32,617 nucleotides of DNA. Source: Paramarasmius palmivorus. Lineage: Eukaryota > Basidiomycota > Agaricomycetes > Agaricales > Marasmiaceae. The notes beneath the pieces were generated by a model that was not told the DNA's origin, made no database searches, and was given only the letters and a program-made list of their open reading frames with translations. Both the position numbers and the translations under genes were made by a program. The stretch lies in NCBI GenBank assembly GCA_037176845.1, contig JAYKXP010000302.1, positions 1 to 32,617 of the forward strand, written 5' to 3'. Below are positions 19,001-28,312 of this stretch, piece after piece (within the stretch, counting starts at the first letter, position 1; each line of letters opens with the position of its first letter).

Positions 19001-21890
19001 AAAGTTCCTCAAGAAAGCGAGGTTTGGGAGGTCAACTGATCCCAAGGTGGAGGAATCATCGTTTGTGTGGCTTGGACTATTGCTCAAGCATGACCGGAAG
19101 ATGCCAATGGAAGATGGACCTGCGGATGCTTCCACTTCAGAGCCGCAGTACGACACGTTGGATTGGGCACAGTTGTATTTCTCCTCGCTCAGTGTACACA
19201 TTTGGCGGTGCTCTGAGAACTCTGGTCATCAAGAGCACTTCCAGGTGAAGCATCGTCCTGATTACACTTCGGTCCATGTTCTTTCAAGTCTGGATCATGA
19301 TGCCACTGGTGGTAATCTCCAGACTTGGCTTCACGCCCAAACCCAAATCCCCGATATCTTACCTCCATGCGAACACCCGCTAAATAACTGTTGGCGGGTC
19401 AAAGATGGTGAACTCACCTGTAACGGTTCTCGATCAGGATTTGAGGCACTTGTCTCAATTCCAATTCTTCTTATCGTCGAATTGGGCCAATCAGACAATC
19501 AGCTTAGGGACTACCGTGCATGGAACCTGCCCGAAAGGTTATTTCCCCATCATAACTCCCGCCGCCGACAGCCAAATCATGAAGAGGGTCTTTGCTATGA
19601 TCTGGTAGGACGAGTTTTATACAACCGCTCATCCAGTCATTACTTTGCTCGCTATGTTGGATCTTCTGGAAGTTCCCCTCGCACAGTATTGACATATGAT
19701 GGGATGCGCAACCATGGTGTTCCGTGGCACGAGCCATCAGCGAAGCTCAAGACACATTTATATGGCTCCTCGATTGCTCTGGATGATAACTGTGTAACTG
19801 TTGGTGCGGTGTACCAACTCCAAGGAGGTACGGCTGCACAGCAGAAGTTCTTTGCAATGCAAACAACACGTTTGGCAGAGTTACACCACATCTCATTGTC
19901 AAGGTCCCACTTGGGCGATGTGAAAACTCCTTTGACTGCAACCTTAACTCGTCAAGACTTGGAGTTGCTTCCCTGGCAGGATATAACTTGGCGGTCAAAT
20001 CCAGTCAAATCCCGGTTCCTCGAGTATCGACCACGACAGCAGAGGGCTCCTCTGACGATCCGTATACCTCCACTATCCCAAGCAAGTCCTTCCAAACCCT
20101 CGAGTCCACTTTCCATTGCTGGCAATGAAGATATCATGGCCATTGATAATCTCGAGCCAGAGAAACAGCCTCTAGTCTCTAATTCAGATTCGGATGCTTC
20201 GCCCACTGGCAAGCCGCAACTGGCTCAGGAGAATTCGGAGCCTCAAGTGACTCGGGAATCTTATACATTACCTGTGAAAAGGCGGAAGTCATCTATACGC
20301 CAGATAATGTCCCCTACACCTTCAGACGCACAGTCTGATTTTGGGGTAGAGTGCAGATGTGGTACGAGTGGTGATGGCAGAGACTTATCATCGGATGGCG
20401 GTGAATTCATCCAATGCGACGGTTGTTACAAGTGGCAGCATATAGCATGCCAGAGCAATGGTCGTGCAGGAGAACACACTGTCGACGAGAGCCTCAGTTT
20501 TGAATGCGACACTTGTAGGGTTGTTTCAGTGTTCCATAGGCCTGACAAGAAGGGACGTGTCACAATTGGGAAGATGGCCGACCGCCTGTTGTAAGTATCA
20601 TTGCCATTCAGATACCGTGCTCAATGCTGAAAGTTTGCTCCAAAGACCAGGACGTGGTGCTCTCTGTAAACGAGGTGACTACTGGTACCCTGTACGTATA
20701 ATTGATCGAGAGGTTATCGGAAAGAAAAAGACTTCGACAAAGTATTCATGGACTGTCCTTTGGTGGCGGGGCTGTTCGTTTCTCCAAAGCAGCTCAAACA
20801 TATCTCGCCTCACTTCGGATATCGGGCAAGAGAGCATAGTAGACAGTTGCTGGAGGAATGTAAAAAAGCGACGCTCTATCAGAGTGCGTTCTCTTTTGAT
20901 TTCCTGCTGATCATTTCCTTGATTCTCAGCTCACTGCAACTTTGCTAGCTCGGGAAGTGGATACACAGTGCACAGATGATCAAGCCGGTCAATGAGGAAG
21001 ATGATGCGTTAGAGGAGGTGCTGAAATTTGCGAAGCCTTACACCCAAGAGATAGATGATGCGTTAAGGCCACACTTCGATATCTTGGAGAAGGCGTATAG
21101 GAACCCAGAGCTCCCAGAGCTTGTGGCCAAGATCCCTGCTGCTGCAGAGCTCAGGCGTATGAAGAAAGGATTGCATTCAATGGTGCCTCTGAAATATGTT
21201 GGAGGAGACATATCATGGGATGACCTGTCGAGATTGGGGAATTGGTTCGAGACCAATATCAGTAAGGTGGTGGACGAGCGGGTCAATTGGTTTTATAAGC
21301 TCCCATGGGTTCACATGCTCACACTGCTTACTGCATATCGACTGCAACAAGCTGGTATAGCGGCCAACTCGCTTGACGAGCTTCTAGCTGCTGCTTGGAA
21401 CCATCAGCGTAATGCTGTTCGGAAAAAGGAACCCAAAGGGGCGATTGATGTAGACGAAGAATGTCTCTTTGAACTGGAGCAAGATCTTTTTGAGAAGTCA
21501 AACGAAGCTGGAGATGCCGGATACTCTCAGTGGGGATTAGACGTGGGGCATCATGAGGACAACTGGGATCCTTACGAGCATTTGTCTCTTGACTACAACA
21601 AGTCTTGTGGTGATGGGAAAGAGTGGGATGAGGATCTTTTGGTGAGTTTCTAAGCCTTTTTTGTAATAATGTGCAAATCTAACACATGTTATGCTGCAAC
21701 CCTGATACAGGCCAAAGGACCCAAATATGTGGAATTTGTTCCATCGATTCCACTACAGATGGAATCAGCTGTGAAGTCTGGATACGAGGAAAGCGAGGTT
21801 GTTGCACCTCCTAGAAAGCGCAAGAAGGGGCCTCAGCCCATTCCCGTCAACAGGGAACTTAGGTCCAAGAAGTTAAAGAGTAGAGAGTAA
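16091..21890 (+). CDS. MULE transposase fused to a USP-like peptidase, PHD finger and PWWP/Tudor-like module
   Basis: Exons 16091-16211 and 16340-16423 (both tentative), 16479-16559, 16599-17827, 17880-18411, 18475-20590, 20646-20883, 20949-21641, 21711-21890; all phases agree, about 1,757 residues. The intron joining the first two is 128 bp; the one at 16560-16598 is only 39 bp. Domains: WRKY-GCM1-type zinc domain (about 230-306: RCQGIIECSSC, CPEC, HYKHVGRHDH); MULE catalytic core with LNGLVSDAAHKFW (Asp about 434), VIDFSEAERNGF (Asp about 508) and GCKQHFRASVTRIKK; C19/USP-like peptidase with TCWLDTMLELLF (Cys about 774), HYFARYV (His about 1071) and VLTYDGM (Asp about 1091); PHD finger (about 1308-1364: CRCG, FIQCDGCYKWQHIAC, FECDTC); PWWP/Tudor-like module (about 1388-1467: GDYWYPVRIIDRE, LWWRGCSF); basic tail with PPRKRKK. 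I could not assign the catalytic Glu. A nuclear transposase that may cleave ubiquitin and read chromatin is inference. Confidence 0.75.
16999..17235 (+). other. WRKY-GCM1-like zinc-binding domain (sub-feature)
   Basis: The ligand pattern is C-x6-C-x2-C (CQGIIECSSC), then CPEC, HRKC, and an HYKH...HDH cluster before a Pro/Arg segment. WRKY-GCM1 zinc fingers are known to occur N-terminal to MULE transposase cores, where they are thought to bind the element ends. Exact ligand pairing is uncertain. Confidence 0.6.
18700..19720 (+). other. C19 (USP-type) cysteine-peptidase-like domain (sub-feature)
   Basis: Begins GLPSYVWKPLTCWLDTMLEL, which mimics the USP Cys box (GL...NTCYLNS.LQ.L). It ends with SSHYFARYVGSSG...VLTYDGM, which mimics the USP His box and its following Asp. 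Cys (codon at 18747) and His (codon at 19638) are about 297 residues apart, right for a compact C19 fold. The oxyanion Asn before the Cys is replaced (LTC). The domain lies in one exon, in frame between transposase and PHD finger. An inactive or ubiquitin-like-specific peptidase is an alternative. Confidence 0.55.
20350..20520 (+). other. PHD finger (sub-feature)
   Basis: Cys4-His-Cys3 pattern: CRCG, then EFIQCDGC, KWQHIAC, and FECDTC. The FIQCDGCYKWQHIAC core with the Trp before the His is characteristic. PHD fingers commonly read histone H3 tails, so this could direct the element or its peptidase to particular chromatin. Confidence 0.8.
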
Positions 21891-21947
21891 ATAGTGTAGT
21901 TATTATGTACCTGCACATAGCTGAGCCATCAGAGGCTGGAGCTTTTG

Positions 21948-22408
21948 GTCACCCCAGAAACTGCACCTTCCAACCAAATTTGGCGAAACTCAGGATTCTG
22001 ACCATTCTAGCTTGGGAAACATTGTAGAAATTGTTGGGGGTGTCTCAAACCTCTTTAGAATCATGGTATACACCTGTACGGGAATGTACAGCTAGAAGCG
22101 TAAGCTTGTGGTCACCCCAGAAACTGCACCTTCCACCCAAATTTGGCGAAACTCAGGATTCTGACCATTCTAGCTTGGGAAACATTGTAGAAATTGTTGG
22201 GGGTGTCTCAAACCTCTTTAGAATCATGTTATACACCTGTACGGGAATGTATAGCCAGAAGCGTAAGCTTGTAGTCACCCCAGAAACTGCACCTTCCAAC
22301 CAAATTTGGCGAAACTCAGGATTCTGACCATTCTAGCTTGGGAAACATTGTAGAAATTGTCAGGGTGTTCCAAATCTCTTTAGAAACATAGTATATGTCT
22401 GTACGGGA
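21948..22408 (+). repeat. Three direct copies of a 163-bp repeat
   Basis: GGTCACCCCAGAAACTGCAC recurs with small variants at about 21948, 22111 and 22274, an exact 163-bp period. Each copy runs through AATTTGGCGAAACTCAGG, CTTGGGAAACATTGTAG and CTGTACGGGAATGTA. The first copy starts about 58 bp after the transposase stop codon, so these copies are likely 3'UTR or terminator DNA. Confidence 0.9.
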
Positions 22409-23003
22409 AAACCCGTACTAGTCAAAAGCTTGCACTTCTCACTGTACAGCCATTTATAGATCTATACCATGATTCTAAAGACACCCCCAACAATTTCTAC
22501 AATGTTTCCCAAGCTAGAACTATCAGAATCCTGAGTTACACCAAATTTGGGTGGAAGGTGCAGTTTCTGGGGTGACCACAAGCTTACGCTTCTGGCTGTA
22601 CATTCCCGTACAGACATATACTATGTTTCTAAAGAGATTTGGAACACCCTGACAATTTCTACAATGTTTCCCAAGCTAGAATGGTCAGAATCCTGAGTTT
22701 CGCCAAATTTGGTTGGAAGGTGCAGTTTCTGGGGTGACTACAAGCTTACGCTTCTGGCTATACATTCCCGTACAGGTGTATAACATGATTCTAAAGAGGT
22801 TTGAGACACCCCCCAGCCAGAAGCGTAAGCTTGTGGTCACCCCAGAAACTGCACCTTCCACCCAAATTTGGTGTAACTCAGGATTCTGACCATTCTAGCT
22901 TGGGAAACATTGTAGAAATTGTTGGGGGTGTCTTTAGAATCATGGTATAGATCTATAAATGGCTGTACAGTGAGAAGTGCAAGCTTTTGACTAGTACGGG
23001 TTT
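22409..23003. repeat. Foldback-like inverted repeat element, ~190-bp arms
   Basis: The left arm (22409-22598) and the reverse complement of the right arm (22812-23003) match over about 190 bp. Both start AAACCCGTACTAGTCAAAAG, and I saw only about three differing positions. The arms contain the same 163-bp repeat family in inverted (left) and direct (right) orientation; a further inverted copy fills the centre. It sits between the convergent genes and provides the last codons and stop of the minus-strand gene. It could be a MITE-like insertion or an internal inverted duplication. Confidence 0.85.
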
Positions 23004-25188
23004 ACATTTCTTGATCTGGTACGGCTCCGAGTCATCCTACCACTGTCCTCTGTTTCCATCATAGTAACACTCCCAGACACATTCCCATTATCATCTTCTG
23101 GGTCCAAATTATAACGACGCTGACTCTTGCTAGACTGCCCCAATTTGATTTTGCGGACCAATGGACGCTTCATAATTGCTCCACCATCTTGAATCTTCGC
23201 CCTACGGCCACGCATTGAAACAGTGGCCACTGTATCGGTCAAGGTAGAGCTTTTACCTGTGTTAAGGATATGCTGTTTGCTCCAAGAGCAATCCACAAAG
23301 ACTTGGAAGCTATATGGCCCAAGTGTAGTCTCATTCAAGATTTTGCTAATATCAACAACCCCAGCCGACATTGACTGAAAGTGTCAGCATCACGAAGATG
23401 GCAGTAGCCAAATGCTAACTCACAGTGTCCGAGATCCAAGAATCTGGTAGCCGACAGGTCCATGGGGCATAAACAGTAAGAGTACCATTGAGAGACTGCT
23501 TATGTTTGGGCATGGTAAACATGTAGTTGGCAACCTTGGCTGTGTGGCATCCTGCTCGAACACGAAAAGGAACAGCTGGAAAGATATCTGCCCTTGAGTC
23601 ACACAGTCCCGACGGTACTGGCTATGGTTTTGAGAAGCTTGACTCAAAGTCACAAAAGAGAGCCACTTACTGAGAGCCACACCATCTTCCCCAAGAACAG
23701 CGTCAGGGTTGAACAACCCAAGAGCATGTGCCTGTGTCAGTTTCTCTACGGAGAAGGAGACAGGATTTCTTCGGTAGCATGTGATGGTATGGAGGTACCG
23801 GTTATGACCGTCGACGTTCATGGAAAAAGGAAACTTCCTCCTCCCAGAGACACATGGAAGCTTGGCGGTCTTCAGCGAAGCGATTCGCTGGAGGTGATCT
23901 TGAATGACCGCTTTATGGAACCTTCTCCATACCTCATCGTGTTTACAAACATAGGACACTGGCATCTTGGGGTGTATCAGTGCTTCAAACAGGGTATCAC
24001 AAGATTCCTGTGCCCCGAAACCATTGAATACATCTTGGCGTTCTTTCATCACTTTCCAGACAGGAGTGTAGTCCAAGGAGGATTCTTGAACCTCGTTCCG
24101 AAAAGCGTCAAGAACAGCAAGTGTTTTCTCTGGCTCAGAGCTGTAGACAGGACCATGCTGAGCGCTCCAGAGCCTATGCCAGAGCTGAATGGTCATTAGA
24201 CGTGGCCACAAGAAACGAAGGTATGTGACATACAGGGGAACATTGTGCAAAATCATTGGCAGAACAAGGCTGACGTAGCCTCATGACATGGAAGGTGATG
24301 AATACCTGATGGTCCACGAAAATCAAGGTCCAATCAGGCCGAATAAACGCAGCCTGAATGGTAATCTGAAGCGGAGTATTGCGAGGAGGGCCGAATATGA
24401 GATTTGGCGGGACCTGGAATGCTTTCCCCTTCTCGCCGCGATTAGATAGTTGACCGCCTACGATAGAGTTGTAGTGAGCTGTAAGGATCCATAAACAATG
24501 TCCCTCCGTCCCAAAGCAGATGCGAAATGCATACTGGACGAGGTAAATAAATCAATACTTGATACTGCAAATGCTCAAGTCATTTGCTCACCTCGCCAAT
24601 CCCAATCGCAATCTCCTTCCCTCTGACTGCTGAAAACAAACGTCCCCGAGGCTGAAGAAGATTGACTATTTCAGCAGTTGTTTTACGCGATAATTTGTGA
24701 GTAGCATAGTGCTGAAGTATGTGCAAGATCAGAACTCCAGTGGACAGATTGGAATGTGAACATACCGAGCGAATATCACGACTGCATGCAACCTCTAGTA
24801 GGTTTGTAGTAGACTAGCATTATTATGAGTTGCGAGTACTCATTAATATCATTATGAAGAGCTCACCTCAGGTGCTTGGCAGGTTGAACATTTGTCTGTT
24901 TGCTTGGATTTTGGGAAGGGAAGGGGAAGGAAATGGCGGTCATCATCAGGGGCCTGGTGAAAGACAACGGTCTGGCGTTTGCCCGTGGTCAACGCAACGC
25001 ACGGCTGGTGTACAACAAAAGTTCCTATAATGAGAAGTCATCGTCTCCCAGTCTAACAAATAAAAGGCCAGGTACCACGCACCGTATTCCGACTCATCGT
25101 CTGCACTTTTCTTTGATGATTCTCCGTCTTCCCCTGACTTCTTGAGTATTTCTTGGTGCAATTTGTTGACAACACCGTTTTCAGGCAT
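22991..25188 (-). CDS. Unrecognised transposon-encoded protein, eight exons
   Basis: Exons in transcript order: 25188-25083, 25024-24867, 24813-24766, 24711-24592, 24533-24234, 24184-23671, 23587-23424, 23374-22991. Every junction is GT-AG and in phase, and the 49-bp intron at 24185-24233 has a perfect CTAATGAC branch site. The product is about 597 residues; using GTATTC at 24305 as donor would remove 24. I recognise no family. Visible features: a charged N-terminus (LHQEILKKSGEDGESSKK), a CSTC pair, SRKTTAEIVNLLQPRGRLF, a hydrophobic beta-rich middle (EYAFRICFGTEGHCLWILT), GFGAQESCDTLFEAL (faintly like the Gln/Asp box of USPs), MNVDGHNRYLHTITCY, and a basic Arg/Ser tail (MTRSRTRSR). It lies convergent to the transposase gene in the same element, so a role in transposition or in controlling it is plausible but unproven. 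Confidence 0.65.
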
Positions 25189-25370
25189 GCGAAGAGGAAA
25201 AGAGGGTGAGTGATAGTCGTCGTAGCAAAAGGCAAGTCAGACAATGCGCGTGATAACCAACTGCTCGCGTGTAAATCTGCGAGTCCATGATATTGAACAA
25301 CCAAAGCAATATAGTACAAAGACGGTAGGTATTCCTTATTGTGACTTATGATATTCTTCTAACGATGTTC

Positions 25371-25459
25371 TTCGCGCTCAGTTCGCGCCCAGCTCATTTG
25401 CGTCCAGCTCGCGCCCGTCTCGCCCCGGTTCGCCCTGTCGCGCAAAAAAATATTTACCC
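25371..25459 (+). repeat. Right terminal/subterminal repeat block
   Basis: Iterations TTCGCGCTC, GTTCGCGCCCAG, GCTCGCGCCCG, TCTCGCCCCGG, TTCGCCCTG and TCGCGC, then an A-rich tip ending TTTACCC. Read on the complement, its words follow the order seen at the left end (GCGA, GGGCGA, GGGCGA, GGGCGCGA). Confidence 0.65.
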
Positions 25460-25468
25460 CCGCTGTCT
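25460..25468. repeat. Right copy of putative 9-bp target-site duplication
   Basis: Exact copy of CCGCTGTCT found at 15271-15279, directly after the CCC end of the element. Confidence 0.65.
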
Positions 25469-25799
25469 AATTAGACGCTCTTCTGACATCCCTTCCTGCT
25501 TCGACGCCCACCGACTGGGGTCGTCCTCACAGTAAGCACCATCTAGGGCATTCCAGGAATCACCCACTTCGTCTCTTCATACCCAAAGATGATTTGGGTA
25601 CCCAGCCATGACAAATCGTTCACCTGAACCGACGCGCAGGTTACTATCTTAAACTTGCTGTCCTTTACTTGTGCATCGTCTAACACGCATACTCCAGAAT
25701 GCTATAAACAACGCCCAGCTTCTGGCTAGTAGATGAACGTCTTTCCTAGGTGAAATCCTTGGTCAGGAATAGAGTGCGTTATCCTCACACCATACCTTC

Positions 25800-27310
25800 T
25801 GCTGACGCTAACCTGTCCACAGAGGCACCCGAACGGCGCTGGGTCTTCATTCCGAACACCAATTCCAGTATCGACAACTGTATGGCGGATGTTTCATATC
25901 TGGAGAAGGAATACGGATCCGGAGCAAAGCGATAGCTGCTGGTTGGGATTTTGTGGTGTTTCTTGTTCGGTAATTGCTAAGCCTTAAATTTTACTCGAAC
26001 TGCTCACTTTTCACTCATTTTTACCATTGCAGGACTTGTTACCTTTGCCTCATCAACCTCACTCGACTGTCGAAATACGTTGCTTCAACTCTGAAGGGGC
26101 GGTGAAACAGTGGTATAGGTTACATATTGGGCTTTGGACCATTCGTACGTTTCGTTTTCTTCAATCCAGCAGAGGCCTATCGACTACCGAAATCCTCTTA
26201 CAGTGCCTATTCATCGACCTCAATGTGAACTCAGGCTGAAGAGAACGCTTATCCGGCCGGGATCCCTAACATACTGTCGAGGTTGGACACTCCATTCCCG
26301 AGCGCCATGTGCGTCTTCTCTTCTTTTCAATTGTCATGTTCTTCTGATATCGCTCGCTCCCTCGCTAGGCCCAGTCATCGTAGCGTTAGAAGACCAACCT
26401 CTCACACTCACACCGTAGTAACGCGGAACTGGGAATCGATATTGTTGAATTTGAAGCCTTGAAACGGAGACGACAAGCTGAGGGCGATATGCTGAAGCAG
26501 AAGCTGGTCAGTCTCGATCTTGCCCAGCTTCACTCACTTCTAATCTATATAATGCTAGCTTTCTCTTGAACGTCGACATAACTCACCCGAGCAGCCATAC
26601 ACATGGAGCTAGGACTATGGAGACTCCGACCACCGTTGCGACGACCATGAACCTTCTTAGGCACCTCCACCTTCAGCATGGCAAAACGATTCGTACTATG
26701 CTACATCAACCACACAAAGACGCCAACGCAGTGGTCCTAATTCGTTACCTTCGAGTTTTGCGCTTATGGACAGGAACTAGAGCATTCACGGTCTTGTGCG
26801 TAAGCTTCTCTTGTATACCGCTTTCTTGGTGTTTCTGATATCGTTCGACGTCAAGCTCAGCGGATCGCTGCAAGGGGCTGATCATGCCTAATCCACGGCA
26901 AGCCTACTCAAGTAGCGAAGTCTCGACGAGTTCGGGCCTGGTGGTGTTTGGAAATCTCGTATTTGAGCTTTTCTATGCGATGAAGGGTACGCGAAGGTAC
27001 ATTCCTCAGAATATGGGAGTACTTTGAAGCCTAACGTTACCATTTTATTGTATAGTCCTCGAAGAGTTAGTTGCGGTCGTATTCCGCTTGTTCGGGACAC
27101 GGATCCTTCATACCACTGTCGAATCAAGAAGCTAGGGAAATTACATGGCATTGTATTACGACTAGTACTACAGCTAAACGATCTTGTACCGTTATACAAG
27201 GTCTCCGCAATTACACATTGGCCCATCTCAGCGGTGACTGTGCATATGCACGAGCTCTGTTTGGCATGAGGGATCCGCGAACGACGTCGGTCGTGACAGG
27301 TTCACAGTTG
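25800..27310 (+). pseudogene. Decayed multi-exon gene, family unknown
   Basis: Several plus-strand segments read like protein and are bordered by good splice signals, but they are broken by stops. Examples: APERRWVFIPNTNSSIDNC (from about 25826); DLLPLPHQPHSTVEIRC after a strong polypyrimidine acceptor (26033); TQAEENAYPAGIPNILSRLD (26230-26290) just after an in-frame TGA; EFEALKRRRQAEGDMLKQKL (26446-26508), a charged helix; LSLERRHNSPEQPYTWS then TAG, DYGDSDHRCDDHEPS then TAG, APPPSAWQNDSYYATSTTQR then another TAG; and AREITWHCITTSTTAKRSC further on. Most stops are TAG, consistent with CAG to TAG change. Frame shifts between segments remain unresolved. Confidence 0.4.
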
Positions 27311-28029
27311 TGGTGACTAGGAATGGGGAATGCCTCATATTCGTAGACGAGGAAGATCTGTCGAGGAGTCAGCGTCTGCGAGCTGGATGACATGTAACAC
27401 GCACCATCTCCAATACGTAGCAATCTAATACCGCCTCCCGGTGGGGACCGCAGCAGTGGAGGGAATACGACTCTGGACTCCTTGTTGCGCCGCAAGAAGT
27501 TCTAGTCTCAGCGTGCGAAGGGTAGCGTTCAGGTATTTGAAGGCCAGACCAGGGAACGATAGTTAGAAACTGATTTGAGGTGTCGGGAAAGAATGCACCA
27601 GGTAAAGCTCATCTCCAGGGTTTTGGGTGTCTGCAAGTGCATAGGAAGTGGTCGCTTGAGTTAGTGATTAGTCCAGGGAACGGAAAACGGACAGAGATAT
27701 AAGATATGCACTGGAAGTTCATCCCAACACGCTATATGTACTGTGAGCCGAGTGAGAGTGACTGCAAAAATGCATTTTCGTAGTATTGGGAGTAGATTAC
27801 GCGTGGTCTATGTAACGATGAACATTGCACAAGTATCAGTATCCTATCTGAAGAGTAAAGAGCAAAGGAGAAGACGTACCGGTACATCTCCACCAAGCCA
27901 GAAAACGCTCTATGCTCCCTTACTCAGATCTTACAAGTCCAACCTATCCGGGTTTCAGTTCGTAGTCCATAGCTTCCGAATCTAATGTTCAAAGAGTTTG
28001 AAAAAACGCGTGAGATTGATGAAGGTTGG
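27311..28029. other. Stretch without a recognisable gene
   Basis: Short open frames occur on both strands, none with family motifs or consistent splice sites. A proline/glycine-rich minus-strand segment near 27415-27495 is weakly protein-like but isolated. Confidence 0.35.
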
Positions 28030-28312
28030 TGAGAAAGAGAGACGCGTACAACTTCGGGACCGCCTTCTCTTCAACGCCTACTGCATCGTCCAAGCCAGCC
28101 CTTCCGACACACCCTACAGCACAGACAGCACAAATCGATCTGGTCGAATCTATCAATACGACTAGAAACACGATAAAACAATGACGAAGGCACAACATCC
28201 CGGGGCTTCGAAGACCTCAACGACTCGACACCGTTCTCCACCCTACAAACAAGGATATCGTGCTACTACTCTATACTATGATTATCAGTCACTCGCTGGT
28301 CGAATGAGTTGA
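28030..28312 (+). pseudogene. Possible coding remnant
   Basis: A plus-strand frame reads EKERRVQLRDRLLFNAYCIV, then a Ser/Thr-rich stretch ending in GRIYQYD, one TAG (about 28160), then KHDKTMTKAQHPGASKTST and further open codons to TGA. Composition is protein-like and the single interruption is TAG. The family is unknown. Confidence 0.3.

Larger units (their letters stand above)
15280..25459. mobile_element. Mutator-like (MULE) DNA transposon of 10,180 bp with two convergent genes
   Basis: The boundaries rest on three coinciding signals: an exact 9-bp direct flanking repeat; inverted ends starting GGGCTAGGGAAAATCGACGC on the left and GGGTAAATATTTTTTTGCGC on the complement of the right, weakly matched at the tip; and GC-rich GGGCGA/GGGCGCGA iterations just inside both ends in opposite orientation. 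Inside lie a MULE-transposase-containing plus-strand gene (16091-21890) and a convergent minus-strand gene (22991-25188). No stop interrupts either spliced model, so the copy may be young and possibly autonomous. Two convergent genes reaching in from the two ends is the layout of maize MuDR. The similarity is architectural; I claim no homology of the second gene to mudrB. Confidence 0.7.

Noticed and set aside
23671..24184. Second USP peptidase in the minus-strand gene
   Set aside because: GFGAQESCDTLFEAL resembles a USP Gln/Asp box only faintly, and I see no Cys or His box, so no peptidase is called.
23594..24199. 201-codon plus-strand open frame
   Set aside because: Antisense to exon 6 of the minus-strand transposon gene, whose exon chain is supported by several in-phase splice junctions.
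24270..24305. 36-bp intron (GTATTC...GTCAG) in the minus-strand transposon gene
   Set aside because: It would shift the frame and is too short. A 49-bp intron at 24185-24233 with a CTAATGAC branch site keeps the frame.
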